Numbered from the stretch's first letter, positions 35,026 through 46,752 are shown. The stretch is 64,000 nt of DNA from Bos javanicus (GCF_032452875.1 NC_083876.1:1798001-1862000); one strand, 5' to 3'. Program-made: numbers and translations. Notes: generated by a model not told the origin, from the letters alone.

Positions 35026-36539
35026 CACGATTTTTCTATTTGATGTTTATGATATATCAATGAAAGACTTCCTTTATTTCTGAAACTTTCAGGAAACCAT
35101 CCATTTAAAGACTTGAACAAGAATATTAAGTTTTTATCCTATTAAAGAAGAGATTGTTATGATTGAATAGGGTTTTTGCTTCTTTCTGCTTCTAATCTCT
35201 ATTTTTTAAATCTAAGTTATTGAGTTTTGCATTTTTATCTCTTTCTTTCAGTTAAGTTCAGTTGCTCAGTCATGTCTGACTCTTTGCAACCCCATGAATC
35301 ACAGCATGCCAGGCCTCCCTGTCCATCACCAACTCCCGGAGTTCACCCAGACTCAGATCCATCGAGTCAGTGATGTCATCCAGCCATCTCATCCTCTGTG
35401 GTCCCCTTCTCCTCCTGCCCCCAATCCTTCCCAGCATCAGAGATTTTCCAATGAGTCAACTCTTCACATGAGGTGGCCAAAGTACTGGAGATTCAGCTTT
35501 AGCATCATTCCTTCCAAAGAAATTCCAGGGCTGATCTCCTTCAGAATGGACAGGTTGGATCTCCTTGCAGTCCAAGGGACTCTCAAGAGTCTTCTCCAAC
35601 ACCACAGTTCAAAAGCATCAATTCTCCGGTGCTCTGCTTTCTTCACAGTCCAACTCTCACATCCATACATGATCACAGGAAAAACCATAGCCTTGACTAG
35701 ATGGACCTTTGTTGGCAAAGTAATGTCTCTGCTTTTCAATATGCTATCTAGGTTGGTCATAACTTCCTTCCAAGGAGTAAACGTCTTTTAATTTCATGGC
35801 TGCAGTCACCATCTGCCGTGATTTTGGAGCCCAGAAAAATAAAGTCTGACACTGTTTCCACTGTTTCCCCATCTATTTCCCATGAAGTGATGGAACCAGA
35901 TGTCATGATCTTCGTTTTCTGAATGTTGAGCTTTAAGCCAACTTTTTCACTCTCCTTTTCACCTACATCAAGAGGCTTTTGAGTTCCTCTTCACTTTCTG
36001 CCATAAGGGTGGTGTCACCTGCATATCTGAGGTTATTGATATTTCTCCTGGCAATCCTGATTACAGCTTGTGCTTCTTCCAGCCCAGCGTTTCTCATGGT
36101 GTACTCTGCATATAAGTTAAATAAACAGGGTGACAAATATACAGCCTTGACATACTCCATTGCCTATTTGGAACCAGTCTGTTGTTCCATGTCCAGTTCC
36201 AACTGTTGCTTCCTCACCTGCATACAAATTTTCAAGACGCAGGTCAGGTGGTATGGTATTCCCATTTCTTTCAGAATTTTCCACAGTTTATTGTGATCCA
36301 CACAGTTAAAGGCTTTGGCATAGTCAATAAAGCAGAAATAGATGATTTTCTGGACTCTCTTGCCTTTTCCATGATCCAGCAGATGTTGGCAATATGGTCT
36401 CTGGTTCCTCTGCCTTTTTTAAACCAGCTTGAACATCTGGAAGTTCATGGTTCACATATTGCTAAAGCCTGGCTTGGAGAATTTTGAGCATTACTTTTCT
36501 AGCATGTTAGATGAGTGCAATTGTGCAGTAGTTTGAGCA

Positions 36540-37481
36540 TTATTTGGCATTGCCTTTCTTTGGGATTGGAATGAAAACTGATCTTTTCCAGTCCTGTTGC
36601 CTCTGCTGACTTTTCCAAATTTGCTGGCATATTGAGTGCAGCACTTTCACAGCATCATCTTTCAGGATTTGAAATAGCTCAACTGGAATTCCATCACCTC
36701 CACTAGCTCTGTTCATAGTGATGCTTTCTAAGGCCCACTTGACTTCACATTCCAGGATGTCTGGCTCTAGGTGAGTGATCACACCATCGTGATTATCTGG
36801 GTCGTGAAGAACTTTTTTGTACAGTTTTCCTGTGTATTCTTGCCACCTCTTCTTAATATCTTCTGCTTCTCTTAGGTCCATACAATTTCTGTCCTTTATT
36901 GAGCCTATCTTTGCATGAAATGTTCCCTTGGTATCTCTAATTTTCTTGAAGAGATCTCTAGTCTTTCCCATTCTGTTGTTTTCCTCTATTTCTTTGCACT
37001 GATCGCTGAGGAAGGCTTTCTTATCTCTCCTTGCTATTCTTTGGAACTCTGCATTCAGATGCTTATATCTTTCCTTTTCTCCTTTGCTTTTTGCTTCTCT
37101 TTCTTTCATAGCTATTTGTAAGGCCTCCCCACACAGCCATTTTGCTTTTTTGCATTTCTTTTCCATGAGGATGGTCTTGATCCCTGTCACCTGTACAATG
37201 TCACGAACCTCCATGCATAGTTCATCAGGCACTCTATCTATCAGATCTAGTCCCTTAAATCTATTTCTCACTTCCACTGTATAATCATAAGGAATTTGAT
37301 TTAGGTCATACCTGAATGGTGTAGTGGTTTTCCCTACTTTCTTCAATTTCAGTCTGAATTTGGCAATAAGGAGTTCATGGTCTGAGCCACAGTCAGCTCC
37401 TGGTCTTGTTTTTTGACTGTATAGAGCTTCTCCATCTTTGGCTGCAAAGAATATAATCAATCTGATTTTTGTGTTGACCAT
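36540..37481 (-). pseudogene. BovB ORF remnant: endonuclease C-terminus to RT N-terminus
   Basis: The longest open frame in the window (313 codons). It starts near the end of the endonuclease (GSDHELLIAKFRLKLKK holds the Ser-Asp-His catalytic block), covers the basic linker (KERYKHLNAEFQRIARRDKK) and enters RT ('ASGGDGIPVELFQIL', 'SVFIPIPKKGNAK') before a stop at the left. In an intact BovB this is the middle of one ORF of roughly 1,000 codons. It starts internally, so it is not an independent gene. Confidence 0.9.
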
Positions 37482-38439
37482 ATGGTGATGTCCATGTGTA
37501 CAGTCTTCTCTTGTGTTGTTGGAAGAGGGTGTTTGCTATGACCAGTGCATTTTCTTGGAAAAAGTCTATTAGTCTTTGCCCTGCTTCATTCTATATTCCA
37601 AAGCCAAATTTGACTGTTACTCCAGGTGTTTCTTGACTTCCTTCTTTTGCATTCCAGTCCCCTATAATGAAAAGGACATCTTTTTTGGTGTTAGTTCTAA
37701 AAGGTCTTGTAGGTCTTCATAGAAGCATTCCACTTCAGCTTCTTTAGCATTACTGATTGGGGCATAGACTTGGATTACTGTAATATTGAATGGTTTGCCT
37801 TGGAAATGAACAGAGATTGTTCTGTCGTTTTTGAGATTGCATCCAAGTACTTCATTTCAAACTCTTTTGTTGACCATGATGTCTACTCCATTTCTTCTGA
37901 GGTATTCCTGCCTGTAGTAGTAGATAAAATGGTCATCTGAGTTAAATTCACCCATTCCAGTCCATTTTAGTTCTCTGATTCCTAGAATGTCAACATTCAC
38001 TCTTGCCATCTCTTGTTGGACCACTTCCAATTTGCCTTGATTCATGGACCTGACATTCCAAGTTCCTATGCAATATTGCTCTTTACATCATCGGACCTTG
38101 CTTCCATCACCAGTCACATCCACAACTGGATATTGTTTTTGCTTGGCTCCAACCCTTCATTCTTCTGGAGTTATTTCTCCACTGATCTCCAGTAGCATAT
38201 TGGGCACCTACTGACCTGGGGAGTTCCTCTTTCAGTATCCTATCATTTTGCCTTTTCATGCTGTTCATGGGGTTCCCAAGGCAAGAATACTGAAGTGTTT
38301 TGCCATTCCCTTCTCCAGTGGACCACATTCTGTCCGACCTCTTCACCATGACCTGCCCATCTTGGGTGGCCCCACAGGCATGGCTTAGTTTCCTTGAGTT
38401 AGACAAGGTTGTGGTCTTAGTGTAATTAGATTGATTAGT

Positions 38440-38960
38440 TTTCTGTGAGTATGGTTTCAGTGTGTCTGCCCTCTGATGCCCTCTTGCAACACCTACCATC
38501 TTATTTGGGTTTCTCTTACATTGGACGTGAGGTATCTCTTCACAGCTGCTCCAGCAAAGCGCACCTGCTGCTCCTTACCTTGGATGGTGGGTATCTCCTC
38601 ACCAGCAGCCCTTCTGACGTTGAAGGTGGAATAGCTCCTCTAGGCCCTCCTGTGCCCACGCAGCCACCGCTCCTTGGAGGTGGGGTTACTCCTCCCGGCT
38701 GCAGACCCTGCCCTGGGGCGTGGGGTAGGTCCTCCCAGCCGCCGCTCCTGGCTTTGGACGCCTGGTAGCTCCTCTCGGCCGTTCCTGTGCTGTCGCAGCC
38801 TGGCACTCTTGGCCGCTGCCCCTGACCTCAGACGTGGGTTAACTCCTCTTGGCCGCCTTCCCTCTTGCATGGGGGTCCTCCCACCTTCTGCCCCTGACCT
38901 TGGACGTGGGGTAGCTGCCCAGGCTAAATGCACTGGTCACAGCTTTATCTTCTATTAAAT
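38440..38960 (-). promoter_or_regulatory. BovB 5' region, CpG-rich, imperfect tandem repeats
   Basis: The most GC- and CpG-rich block in the window. Units of about 60-70 bp recur, each with a form of 'gacgtggggtagctcctc' and 'tcggccg' on plus (about six to seven units). On the minus strand it sits upstream of the BovB ORF, where an internal promoter is expected. Overlapping open frames in several frames reflect GC-rich, stop-poor sequence. Confidence 0.7.
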
Positions 38961-39106
38961 GCGGTGAGAGATGCTAAGCTAAAGACCACGTATACAGAAG
39001 CTGGACTTTCTGAAACAGAATCACAACAAAGGCTAAGAAAATAACTTCCTCCAGTTTACACACAGGAAATGCATTCTCTTATTCAAATATATTTCTGCTG
39101 TCCCTG

Positions 39107-39120
39107 ATATATATATATAT
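39107..39120. repeat. (TA)n run
   Basis: Seven TA units inside otherwise unassigned DNA (38,961-39,241), which holds nothing else I recognise. Confidence 0.8.
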
Positions 39121-39241
39121 TTGCCATAGTGCTTTAATTTTTAAAGATAATAAAAATCATTGTAAAATAACTCCACATATTTGCATTCAACCCTAAAATC
39201 TTTAAAATTCAAGGTTAAAAACAGTAAGATTAAAATTAAAT

Positions 39242-39444
39242 TGTTGTTTAGTTGCTAAGTAGTGTTCGACTCTTTTGAGACTCCATGGACTGTAACCCAC
39301 CAGGCTCCTCTGTCCATGTGATTTTCCAGACTGGAGTGGGTTGCCATTTCCTTCTCCAGGGGATATTCCTGACCCAGAAATTAAACACATGTCTTCTGCA
39401 TTGGCAAGCAGACTCTTTACCCCTGAACCACCATGAAAGCTCAG
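39242..39444 (-). mobile_element. Bov-tA SINE, antisense
   Basis: A full-length but internally shortened Bov-tA; the tRNA head is at the right end (minus 'gctttcatggtggttcaggg'). A 9-bp direct repeat aaattaaat (39,233-39,241 and 39,445-39,453) fits a TSD. Diverged, with a deletion after 'gattttccaga'. Confidence 0.9.
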
Positions 39445-39453
39445 AAATTAAAT

Positions 39454-41648
39454 AGATCTCATGTATTTATTAAAAAATTGATATTTCCCAGGCACCAAAG
39501 TTTAAACAATGGCCAAATGACATATTGACAATTTTATGAATATACACAATACATGTAGAGTCTTACATTTTTATAAAGTTTAATAATTGTGTTTTTCATA
39601 ACATCATCATATCTGAAATTAAATTCCATCCCTGATCATCTTATGAAGAAGGAGTTAAAGGAAAGAAAACCTGGGAAGTAAAATGTGAAAGCATTCCTAT
39701 TCTTCAGTTTGTGTCTCTAAATAAATTGAAGGAATTAAATGACTTTTGTAACTGAGTTTACATAACTAACTGAGACTCAAACCCAAGTTTCCCAGCATCT
39801 AGACTTGTCATTAGTCAGGATCTTTCTTAAAACAAGGACAATACTAAGCTACATTATCCTATTGATTAATTTCCTCTTAAATTCTAAGTGGTCAAACATT
39901 GTACTTTGGGCCAACTTCTATTAAAGATTTCAGGAATGCAGATTCCATGTTGGGGATCATAGTTTGAGGGTACTTCATTATCCTTTAAATAAACTAAAAA
40001 AAAAAATAAATTATTTTCTGATAATTTTTGAATGCTTTTGCTGGAGATGGTTGGAAATACCTAGATTAAAAGGAAATAACTACAAGCCCAGAAGCTACAT
40101 AAACTACAGAGATTTACTGAATATTTCAACAGTCAGCAAATGATCTTACATATGAAACAGGAACATATTTAGGTGAGAGCTCCTAGGTTCAACATATGGC
40201 AGAGTTCTGTTAACCTATTTAAAATAACAACCAAAAGGGGGACGGAAAATTAAACTAAGGCACCAACTTCATTTTGTCTTAACAAAATGAAGTTGATATA
40301 CCAGGCCCAGGGGCCTTCTGCTCTTTTTTATGCAATGGATTTAATAAAATAAGATGATGTCTGCAAGCCAATTTCTGCAAATAAAAAATGCAGTCAAATT
40401 TTAGAAATATTTTTGCTTCCCTGACTATATCTATTTGAAATGTCTTATTGTTTATATAATTATTCTTGATATCTTGATACATAGGATGAAAAGCTTTTTA
40501 TTTTTTGCTTAAATAAAAAAAATTGAACTATGGGTAAAATTCAGTGAAATATGTTTATGAAACATATATTTAGGGGAAAATAAATTTGTGTTGATTATTG
40601 TAATATTTCTTATACATACAGATTGCATAAGGTAAGCACATCTTATTTTATATATGATATTTAATGAGACCAAGAATAAAAAAATAAAATTATAAAGAAA
40701 TACCAAAGTATGTTTTTTATTGTGCAACATTTTGTCTATATCTTCACTAGAAGAGATACAGATTTTTGAAATTTTAAGTGTAAATACAGGTGGAAAAGAA
40801 AGAACAAAAGGAAAATGACAAGTGACTGAAAAGTAATCAATAGAATAAAGCACTATTTGCTCAAAAATTGAAAATTATTTAATTTAAGGCATGTTTAAGC
40901 AATTCAGAGTTCTACATATATCTCAGCATGTGTATATAGTTATTCTGAAAAAGAATTCATTCATTAGTTATGCATATATAGAGTTTTCTATATTAAATGA
41001 CAATGAATAATTTTCTATACTGCAGTCCTTAGAATAACATTTAATGCATTTATATGCTACCTTTCCAATTGCAAAATATAGTACACAGAGTTCCTTAAAA
41101 TAATTTTGATCCTAAAGTTCTCCCTGGCTTTGTTCATATTTCTTTGTTATTCCATAGAACACCACACAGAACCAGTGTTCCCTAGAATACATTTGGGAAA
41201 AAGTAGGTCAGGGTTAAATTTGAACTTCTTTGTATGCATAAAAGAAACTCCTGCCTACCTCTTTTTATTTTGCTTATATGGTTCATGCTGGGGTCTGGCC
41301 ACATCAAACTTTATAGTTGTTCAAACATATCACACTTCTCTTTCTCCTTTTCTTAGAATGCTTGAATTTCTGCTAGTGGTCTACAGCATTCCAAAATATA
41401 TTATTAAATTCCAATTCACACACAATCTCTTGATCATATCCTGACATATCTGCATTCTTCTTCAGAAAAAAAAAAAAAAAAGTCATTACCCTGTGTGTCT
41501 TATTCTCCTAGATCTGATTTTGGAATTAAGAACTGGATTAGTCACTTTTGTAACCCATACCATCTAACGGGTATTCCAAGAACATTGCCATAAATAAATG
41601 TATATAATTAAGCAAACAATTGAAATCAAATCCCACATTTAATTGATA
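39454..41648. other. Unassigned AT-rich spacer with a perfect 14-bp hairpin
   Basis: No gene recognised. The arms caacttcattttgt (40,264-40,277) and acaaaatgaagttg (40,282-40,295) are perfect reverse complements around the loop ctta. The 112-aa plus frame at 41,106-41,444 and the 114-aa minus frame at 40,509-40,853 are hydrophobic AT-rich frames without motifs. Poly(A) at about 41,466-41,481. Confidence 0.45.
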
Positions 41649-41657
41649 TTTCTTATG

Positions 41658-41948
41658 TGTTGGGCTTCCCCTGTGGCTCAGCTGGTAAAGAATCCATCCA
41701 CCTGCAATGCAGGAGATCTGGAGTTGATCCCTGGGTTGGAAAGATCCCCTGGAGAAGGGAACAGCTACCACCAGGAAGGCAGGAGGAGAAGGGGACGACA
41801 GAGGGTAAGATGGTTGGATAGCATCACCAGCTCAATGGACATGGGTTTGAGCAAATTCCAGGAGTTGGTGATGGACAGGGGGGCCTGGTATGCTTCAGTC
41901 CATGGGGTCGCAAAGAGTTGGACACGACTGAGTGACTTTCACTGTCAC
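41658..41948 (+). mobile_element. Chimeric SINE: tRNA head joined to a long BovB 3' end
   Basis: The left part (about 41,661-41,765) is a Bov-tA head ('gggcttcccctgtggctcag', box B, 'cccctggagaagggaa'). Instead of the usual body it joins at about 41,770-41,785 to the BovB 3' region ('ggaggagaaggggacgacag' onward) and ends with the standard 'ttggacacgactgagtgac'. A 9-bp TSD tttcttatg (41,649-41,657 and 41,949-41,957) brackets the whole unit. It may be an art2-type SINE family or a one-off template switch. Confidence 0.85.
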
Positions 41949-41957
41949 TTTCTTATG

Positions 41958-44267
41958 GTCAGATACAGGAAGTATTAAAAGATGAATGATACTTCTATTA
42001 TGAGGATAATTTTAGTATCAATTAGATTAGATTGTTTTAATTGTTTGGATGTTAGGATGATTAAAAGTGAATTCAAAGCATCTAGAACAGTTCTTAGCTT
42101 ATTATTTATCCATTACTATCTTCTGTTAAAGTGAAATAGATAAATACTAGGACTCCAGTGTCAAGGTTCACAACCCTAAAGTAGCAAGTTGGCTTGCAGA
42201 GCCCCTGACTTTGTGGCACAGAATGTATTGAGTTCAGTGAAAAGCTTTCAAATGAGTGGAATATAGGCGATGGAGAAATAAATTGCAGCAAAAAGAATTG
42301 GGATGGAATTTTAGAATTTAATGCCAGAAGAAGAAATATAAAAAGAAAAGAAAATAGTGGTTGGCGACTTGAAATTTATGCATGGGTATTTTAACTCTTG
42401 AAGAAGGGAAGTAAAAAGTATACACTCCTAGCATCACATGAAAAATATCCATCTGTTTTCATGTTTAATCCATGTTTCAAGCTTCAGCAATGTTCTAGTT
42501 TATATTTTAATTAAGTCAGTACTTATTGAAAGAGTTACTGCTTCAGTGTAAACAGTTGAAACTGAAAATAAAACAATTAAAATGTTAATTTAAAAATGTT
42601 AAACTAAGTACATCAGTTGTTCCTTAAATAATAAGAATAATCAAAATGTACTAAAATATCAGGGGTTTTCCTTAAGTATTTAACTAATGTAAGACTTGGT
42701 GAAGCCTTGATCCCAGGAAAATAAGGCAAATATATTTGTAAAACATAAATCTAAGAAAATGTCTTTATTGTTCTATTTATTCTTTTTATAATGATATTGC
42801 TATATGATTCTATCTTCAGTGTCATTTTCTCCTAGATATATAAGATGCATTGATTTTTTTTGGTAATAAATCTTTTACAAGAGAAAACAAAATGAAAGAA
42901 AACTGGAAAATGTGTGCAGTATTTTTATTATCTCTTATAACATTGAGTTAATAACTTGGAGATTTATAAAATAATTTTATTATCATAGAAAAAATATTTT
43001 CTTATGTTAAAAAGTATCACTTGTATAAAATGTTAATTAATGACTTTAGTTTTTTTTTGTCTTTTATATTTTACCCTTTTAGCTGAAAACTATAAGGGGT
43101 ATTATGCCTCTTAAACTTCTAATAAAAAGAAAATAAATGAGTGGGGACAGAAGAGTTTAAAATCATCTCAGTAAAGTGATACTCATCATTTGATCTCCTG
43201 CTTTTGTACTTTCTTAAAATACAAGCAGAATTACAACATACTGAGATTCTGAAAAACCAAAAGTAAGTGAGTCTTGTCCAAGTCTAATTAATTCACAGTT
43301 TGTCTCAGAAAACATCTAGTCATATTCATTTTCTGAGCCATCTTTGCACTTTCTGATTCTTCTTATAACTCATCTTTAATATTTGACATATCTGTGAAAT
43401 TGAAGAAGTGTTCAAACTCTTTTGTGATTAATGGTAATTTCAAAGCTAAATACATTTCTAATTCTATAGAAGATGAAGCTATGGAAAGACAAAAGAAGCA
43501 AGAAGTGGGATTCACTTTTGTGTTATATAATATGTATATTATATTTTATTACTCTATGTTTTTGTATTTTATAACTTCTATGTTAAAAGTCAAATAAAAA
43601 ATAAAACTAAGATTCTTGTTAGCAAATAGAGTCCTAAGACATCATTACTTTCATCTTAAGAATAAGAACAAGCTAGAAAATACACAACCTCATAGAAATA
43701 AATGAATTAATGATGTTTCATCTCTAGCAGAATGCAGGAGGAAAAATTTGCAGTATAATTGGGTAAGGACAAACCAACTAAACTTCTAACAAACTTCCAC
43801 CATGTCCCCTACATGCAAGGCTTGTGGTGGGTCAGAAAGCTGAGCCTCCCCTACCATAAAGTGGATTGACCCCATTCACAAGTTTTCCCCTTGGGCCTAA
43901 GAATGTAACAAGGCTGGAATCATGACAGAAAGTTGAAAAAGCTTCTGTCAAGGCAACCTTGGTCTTAGTGGAGTCCTGTGCTGTAGTCTTACAATGGCAA
44001 GGATCAGGCCAGGGAGTTATGATAATTTCTACCAGGAAGCTTGGACTTTCAGGGAGTTCACTGCAACAGCCCTCCAAACTCTGGGGGTAGGAGCAACTCA
44101 CTGGGGTGTGGAAGACCTGACAGAACTGGAAAGCAGTAAGAGCTCCCCAGTAATCCAAAAAGTCATCAGCCAGGCTCCAGAGCAAAGGGAAGTGTCTCAG
44201 AGTTTGGAAAGCTGGAAGCTGTCTGAAAAACTAAAAAGTCTTGGGGGGTTTCCTCTTGTTAGATGGC
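41958..44267. other. Unassigned spacer
   Basis: Mostly AT-rich. The part 43,800-44,250 is less AT-rich and open on both strands (117 codons minus, 104 codons plus), with no motif I recognise; it may be an old repeat. Confidence 0.4.
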
Positions 44268-44322
44268 ATGCTATAGTCCATGGGGTTTCAGAGTCAGACA
44301 CAGCTTAGCAACTGAACAACAG
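44268..44322 (+). mobile_element. Bov-A/BovB 3' tail fragment
   Basis: Only the terminal part 'tatagtccatggggtttcag' to 'cttagcaactgaacaaca' is present: a severely 5'-truncated copy. Confidence 0.75.
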
Positions 44323-44600
44323 TAAATTGAAACAAGGCTCAGACCTAAAGTGCTTATGTGTTAGATTGACTAAAGTCTCATGAAACTAGAAATCTGACAG
44401 AAAACTAATGAAATTTCCTGAGGGAAAATTTATTGCTACAGTATTTGCTATTTTTTCATACACAGTGTCCAACATATAATAATAATAAAAAAAATTGACT
44501 CATGAATATGCTAAAAGATGAAATGTGACCTATAGTCAATAGAAGAAAGACATTTTTCATTTGCAACAGCCCTATTTTGGGCTCAGTTACTACAACGATC

Positions 44601-44734
44601 AAAAGATGATGCTGTTTAGTAGTTAAGTCATACCTGACTCTGCAACCCTGTGGACTGTAGCCCATCAGGATCCTCTGTCCATGGGATTTTCCAAGCAAGA
44701 ATACTGGAGTGGGTTGTCATTTCCTTCCACAAAA
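44601..44734 (-). mobile_element. Bov-A-type SINE, antisense
   Basis: One BovB-derived monomer in antisense ('gactgtagcccatcaggatc' to 'tgggttgtcatttccttcc'). Similar sequence (gatcaaaagatg, tgatcaaatg) flanks it, a possible degraded TSD. Confidence 0.85.
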
Positions 44735-44739
44735 TGATC

Positions 44740-44805
44740 AAATGCTATGCTATGCTATGCTATGCTAAGTCACTTCAGTCGTGTCCGACTCCGTGCGACC
44801 CCATG
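44740..44805 (-). mobile_element. Bov-A2 3' fragment with (GCTAT)n tail
   Basis: About four to five units of the pentamer gctat, then 'ctaagtcacttcagtcgtgt' and 'ccgactccgtgcgacccc'. The pentamer run is the expanded tail of a Bov-A2 read backwards; the rest of the SINE is missing. A likely polymorphic microsatellite. Confidence 0.8.
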
Positions 44806-45019
44806 TGGGAATATGCAGTCATCAAGATCCATCAAACTGAAACCTTTGGTCATACAGTTTAGTATATATAAATTAAAAGAGAATAAAAGATAAATATTAG
44901 ATTAATCCAAGTTTAATATGCTCATCATATTTATTTCCTTATTTCTACTTTAATTACAAAAGTTTACATTAGTTATGAAATTTAAAAAAATGCAAGCATC
45001 TTATGAAGTTCAATATCTG

Positions 45020-45971
45020 AAAATTAAACAACCTGATCAGAAAATGGGCAGAAGACCTAAACAGACATATCTCCAAAGAAGATCTATAGATGGCTAATAA
45101 ACACATGGAAAGAAGGCTCAGCATCACTCATTAGTAGAGAAATGCAAATTAAAGCTTTAGTGGGGTAGCACCTTATACCAATCATAATAGCCATCATCAA
45201 ATAAATCTACAAACAATAAATGCTGGAGAGGTTGTGAAGAAAATGGAAGTCTCTGGCACTATTGGTGGGAATGTAAATTGACACAGCCACTATGGGATAT
45301 TCTTTAAAAAACTAGGACTAAAACCACCATCTCACTACTGGATCTATGCCCTGAGAAAACCATAATTCAAAAAGACACACATATTAAAAAAGATATGATA
45401 AACAGGACATGGAAGCAACCTAGATGTCCATTGACAAATGAATGGATAAAGAAGTTTATAAAATGGAATATATGCAATGTTCCCCAGCCACTAAAAAGAA
45501 CAAATTTGAGTCAACTGAGCTGAGGTAGATCAATCTAGAGTTTGTTATACAGAGTGAAGTAAGTTAGAAAGAACAAAACAAATATTGCATATTAATACAA
45601 AAATATGGGAATCTAGAAATATGGTATTGATGAATCTATTTGCAAGACAGAAAGAGAGATGTATACACAGAGAACACACTTGTGGACACAGCCAGTGAAG
45701 GAGAGGGTGGGATGAATTGAGAAAGTAGCATTGAAAGATATACATTACCATATGTAAAATAGATGGCTAGCAGGAGCTGCTGTATAACATAGGGAGTCAA
45801 TCCAGTGCTCTGTTGACAACCTAGAGTGATAATGGGTTGAAAGAGAGGGAGGCTCAAGAGCAAGGGGATACATATATACTTATGGCTGACTCACATTGTT
45901 GTATGACAGAAGCCAACAAAACCTTGTGAAGTACCTATCCTCCAATTAAAAATAAATTAAAATTAAATAAA
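45020..45971 (+). mobile_element. L1 ORF2 C-terminal end and 3' UTR, decayed
   Basis: From 'aacctgatcagaaaatgggc' through the ORF2 C-terminal region ('aacaataaatgctggagagg') and the 3' UTR to 'cctatcctccaattaaaaat'. Numerous stops. It resembles the L1 at 17.4-20 kb rather than the youngest copies. Confidence 0.9.
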
Positions 45972-45986
45972 TGCTTTCTTGATTTT

Positions 45987-46015
45987 TTTTTAACTTTACA
46001 ATATTGTATTGGTTT
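45987..46015 (-). mobile_element. Ultra-short L1 3' tail insertion with 15-bp TSD
   Basis: Twenty-nine bases: T5, then 'aactttacaatattgtattg' and 'gttt', exactly the antisense last bases of ruminant L1. A perfect 15-bp duplication tgctttcttgatttt flanks it (45,972-45,986 and 46,016-46,030). This is a complete target-primed event that copied only about 24 bases before stopping. Confidence 0.9.
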
Positions 46016-46051
46016 TGCTTTCTTGATTTTCTAAACTGTCTAAAAGCAATC

Positions 46052-46752
46052 TGAATGAGAGGGTAACAGGCAGGAAGGCCAGGGGTCTCCAAATAGAGGA
46101 AATAGCCTGCAAGTGTCAGACATTTTTATCTCTCTTAAGCGGCAGGAGGAAACAAACTAGCAATATTTTTTCCTTCTCTATACAAATTTAAAGGGAGGTT
46201 TCTCTTAAAATACTGTGTTGCCATAATGACACCCGGTTTCGCCTGAAGTTAGCTATTTTCGAGTCTAGAGATAACCAATGCCTTTTTCTTATGGAAATGT
46301 TTGTCTTAAGCTATGCTAATGTACTATGCCTTTACCCCAAACTCTGTCTCCAAGTCGGTTCCGCCTCTTGGCCCAGAACCTACTTGACAAACCAGTATGG
46401 ATATTGTTCCCCTAATCTATGTAAATGAAACTATTTGTACGGTGGTCTGCCCTTCTTCAAGATTCAAGTTAATCATTTTATGGCCCATCTGAATTTTAAG
46501 ACATTCCTTTCTTTCATTAACAGACTGCTAGTGACTATATAACATCCAGCTAAAGACTAGCAGAGGGGTACTCTTTCTGCCCCCTTCTGATGCCTATGTC
46601 AGAAGCTTTCTCTATCTCCTTTATACTTCAATAAAACTTTATTACACAAAAGCTCTGAGCGATCAAGCCTCGTCTCTGGCCCCGGATTGAATTCTTCTCC
46701 TCCGGGGGCCAAGAATCCTGGTGTATTCGCGTGATTCAACAACAACCTTTCA
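46052..46752 (+). mobile_element. Solo LTR (unnamed ERV)
   Basis: LTR anatomy on plus: TATA box tatataac (about 46,536-46,543), aataaa at 46,630-46,635, then a GC-rich U5 with 'ggccccggattgaattcttc' and an end near 'aacaacaacctttca'. The start is probably 'tgaatgag' or 'tgagaggg' at 46,052-46,056. I found no TSD, so edges are uncertain. No internal retroviral sequence is attached. It does not resemble the ERVK-like LTR at 23 kb. Confidence 0.75.

Larger units (their letters stand above)
35250..38960 (-). mobile_element. Nearly full-length BovB (RTE), antisense
   Basis: About 3.7 kb. In sense order: CpG-rich 5' region (38,960-38,440), ORF start region (38,499-38,107), apurinic-like endonuclease (from about 38,045, with ILGIRELKW carrying the catalytic Glu, GDWNAK and GSDHELL blocks), linker, RT and C-terminal region, then the 3' tail at 35,250. 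Frameshifts and stops break the frame (open pieces 37,857-38,045, 36,540-37,481, 35,963-36,160, 35,464-35,760). The RT catalytic YADD has become YAGD. It cannot move on its own, but its 3' end is intact. Confidence 0.95.

Noticed and set aside
38445..38958. Overlapping 88-107 codon frames on both strands
   Set aside because: They arise from the stop-poor, GC-rich tandem 5' region of BovB.
38440..38960. CpG island of a host gene
   Set aside because: The block is continuous with the BovB ORF on the minus strand and is built of BovB 5' units.
40509..41444. Hydrophobic frames suggesting membrane proteins
   Set aside because: T-rich DNA yields Phe/Leu/Ile-rich frames; no start context or conserved motif.
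43832..44308. 117-codon minus and 104-codon plus frames
   Set aside because: Open on both strands, no motif, and the plus frame ends inside a Bov-A/BovB tail; probably an old non-coding repeat.
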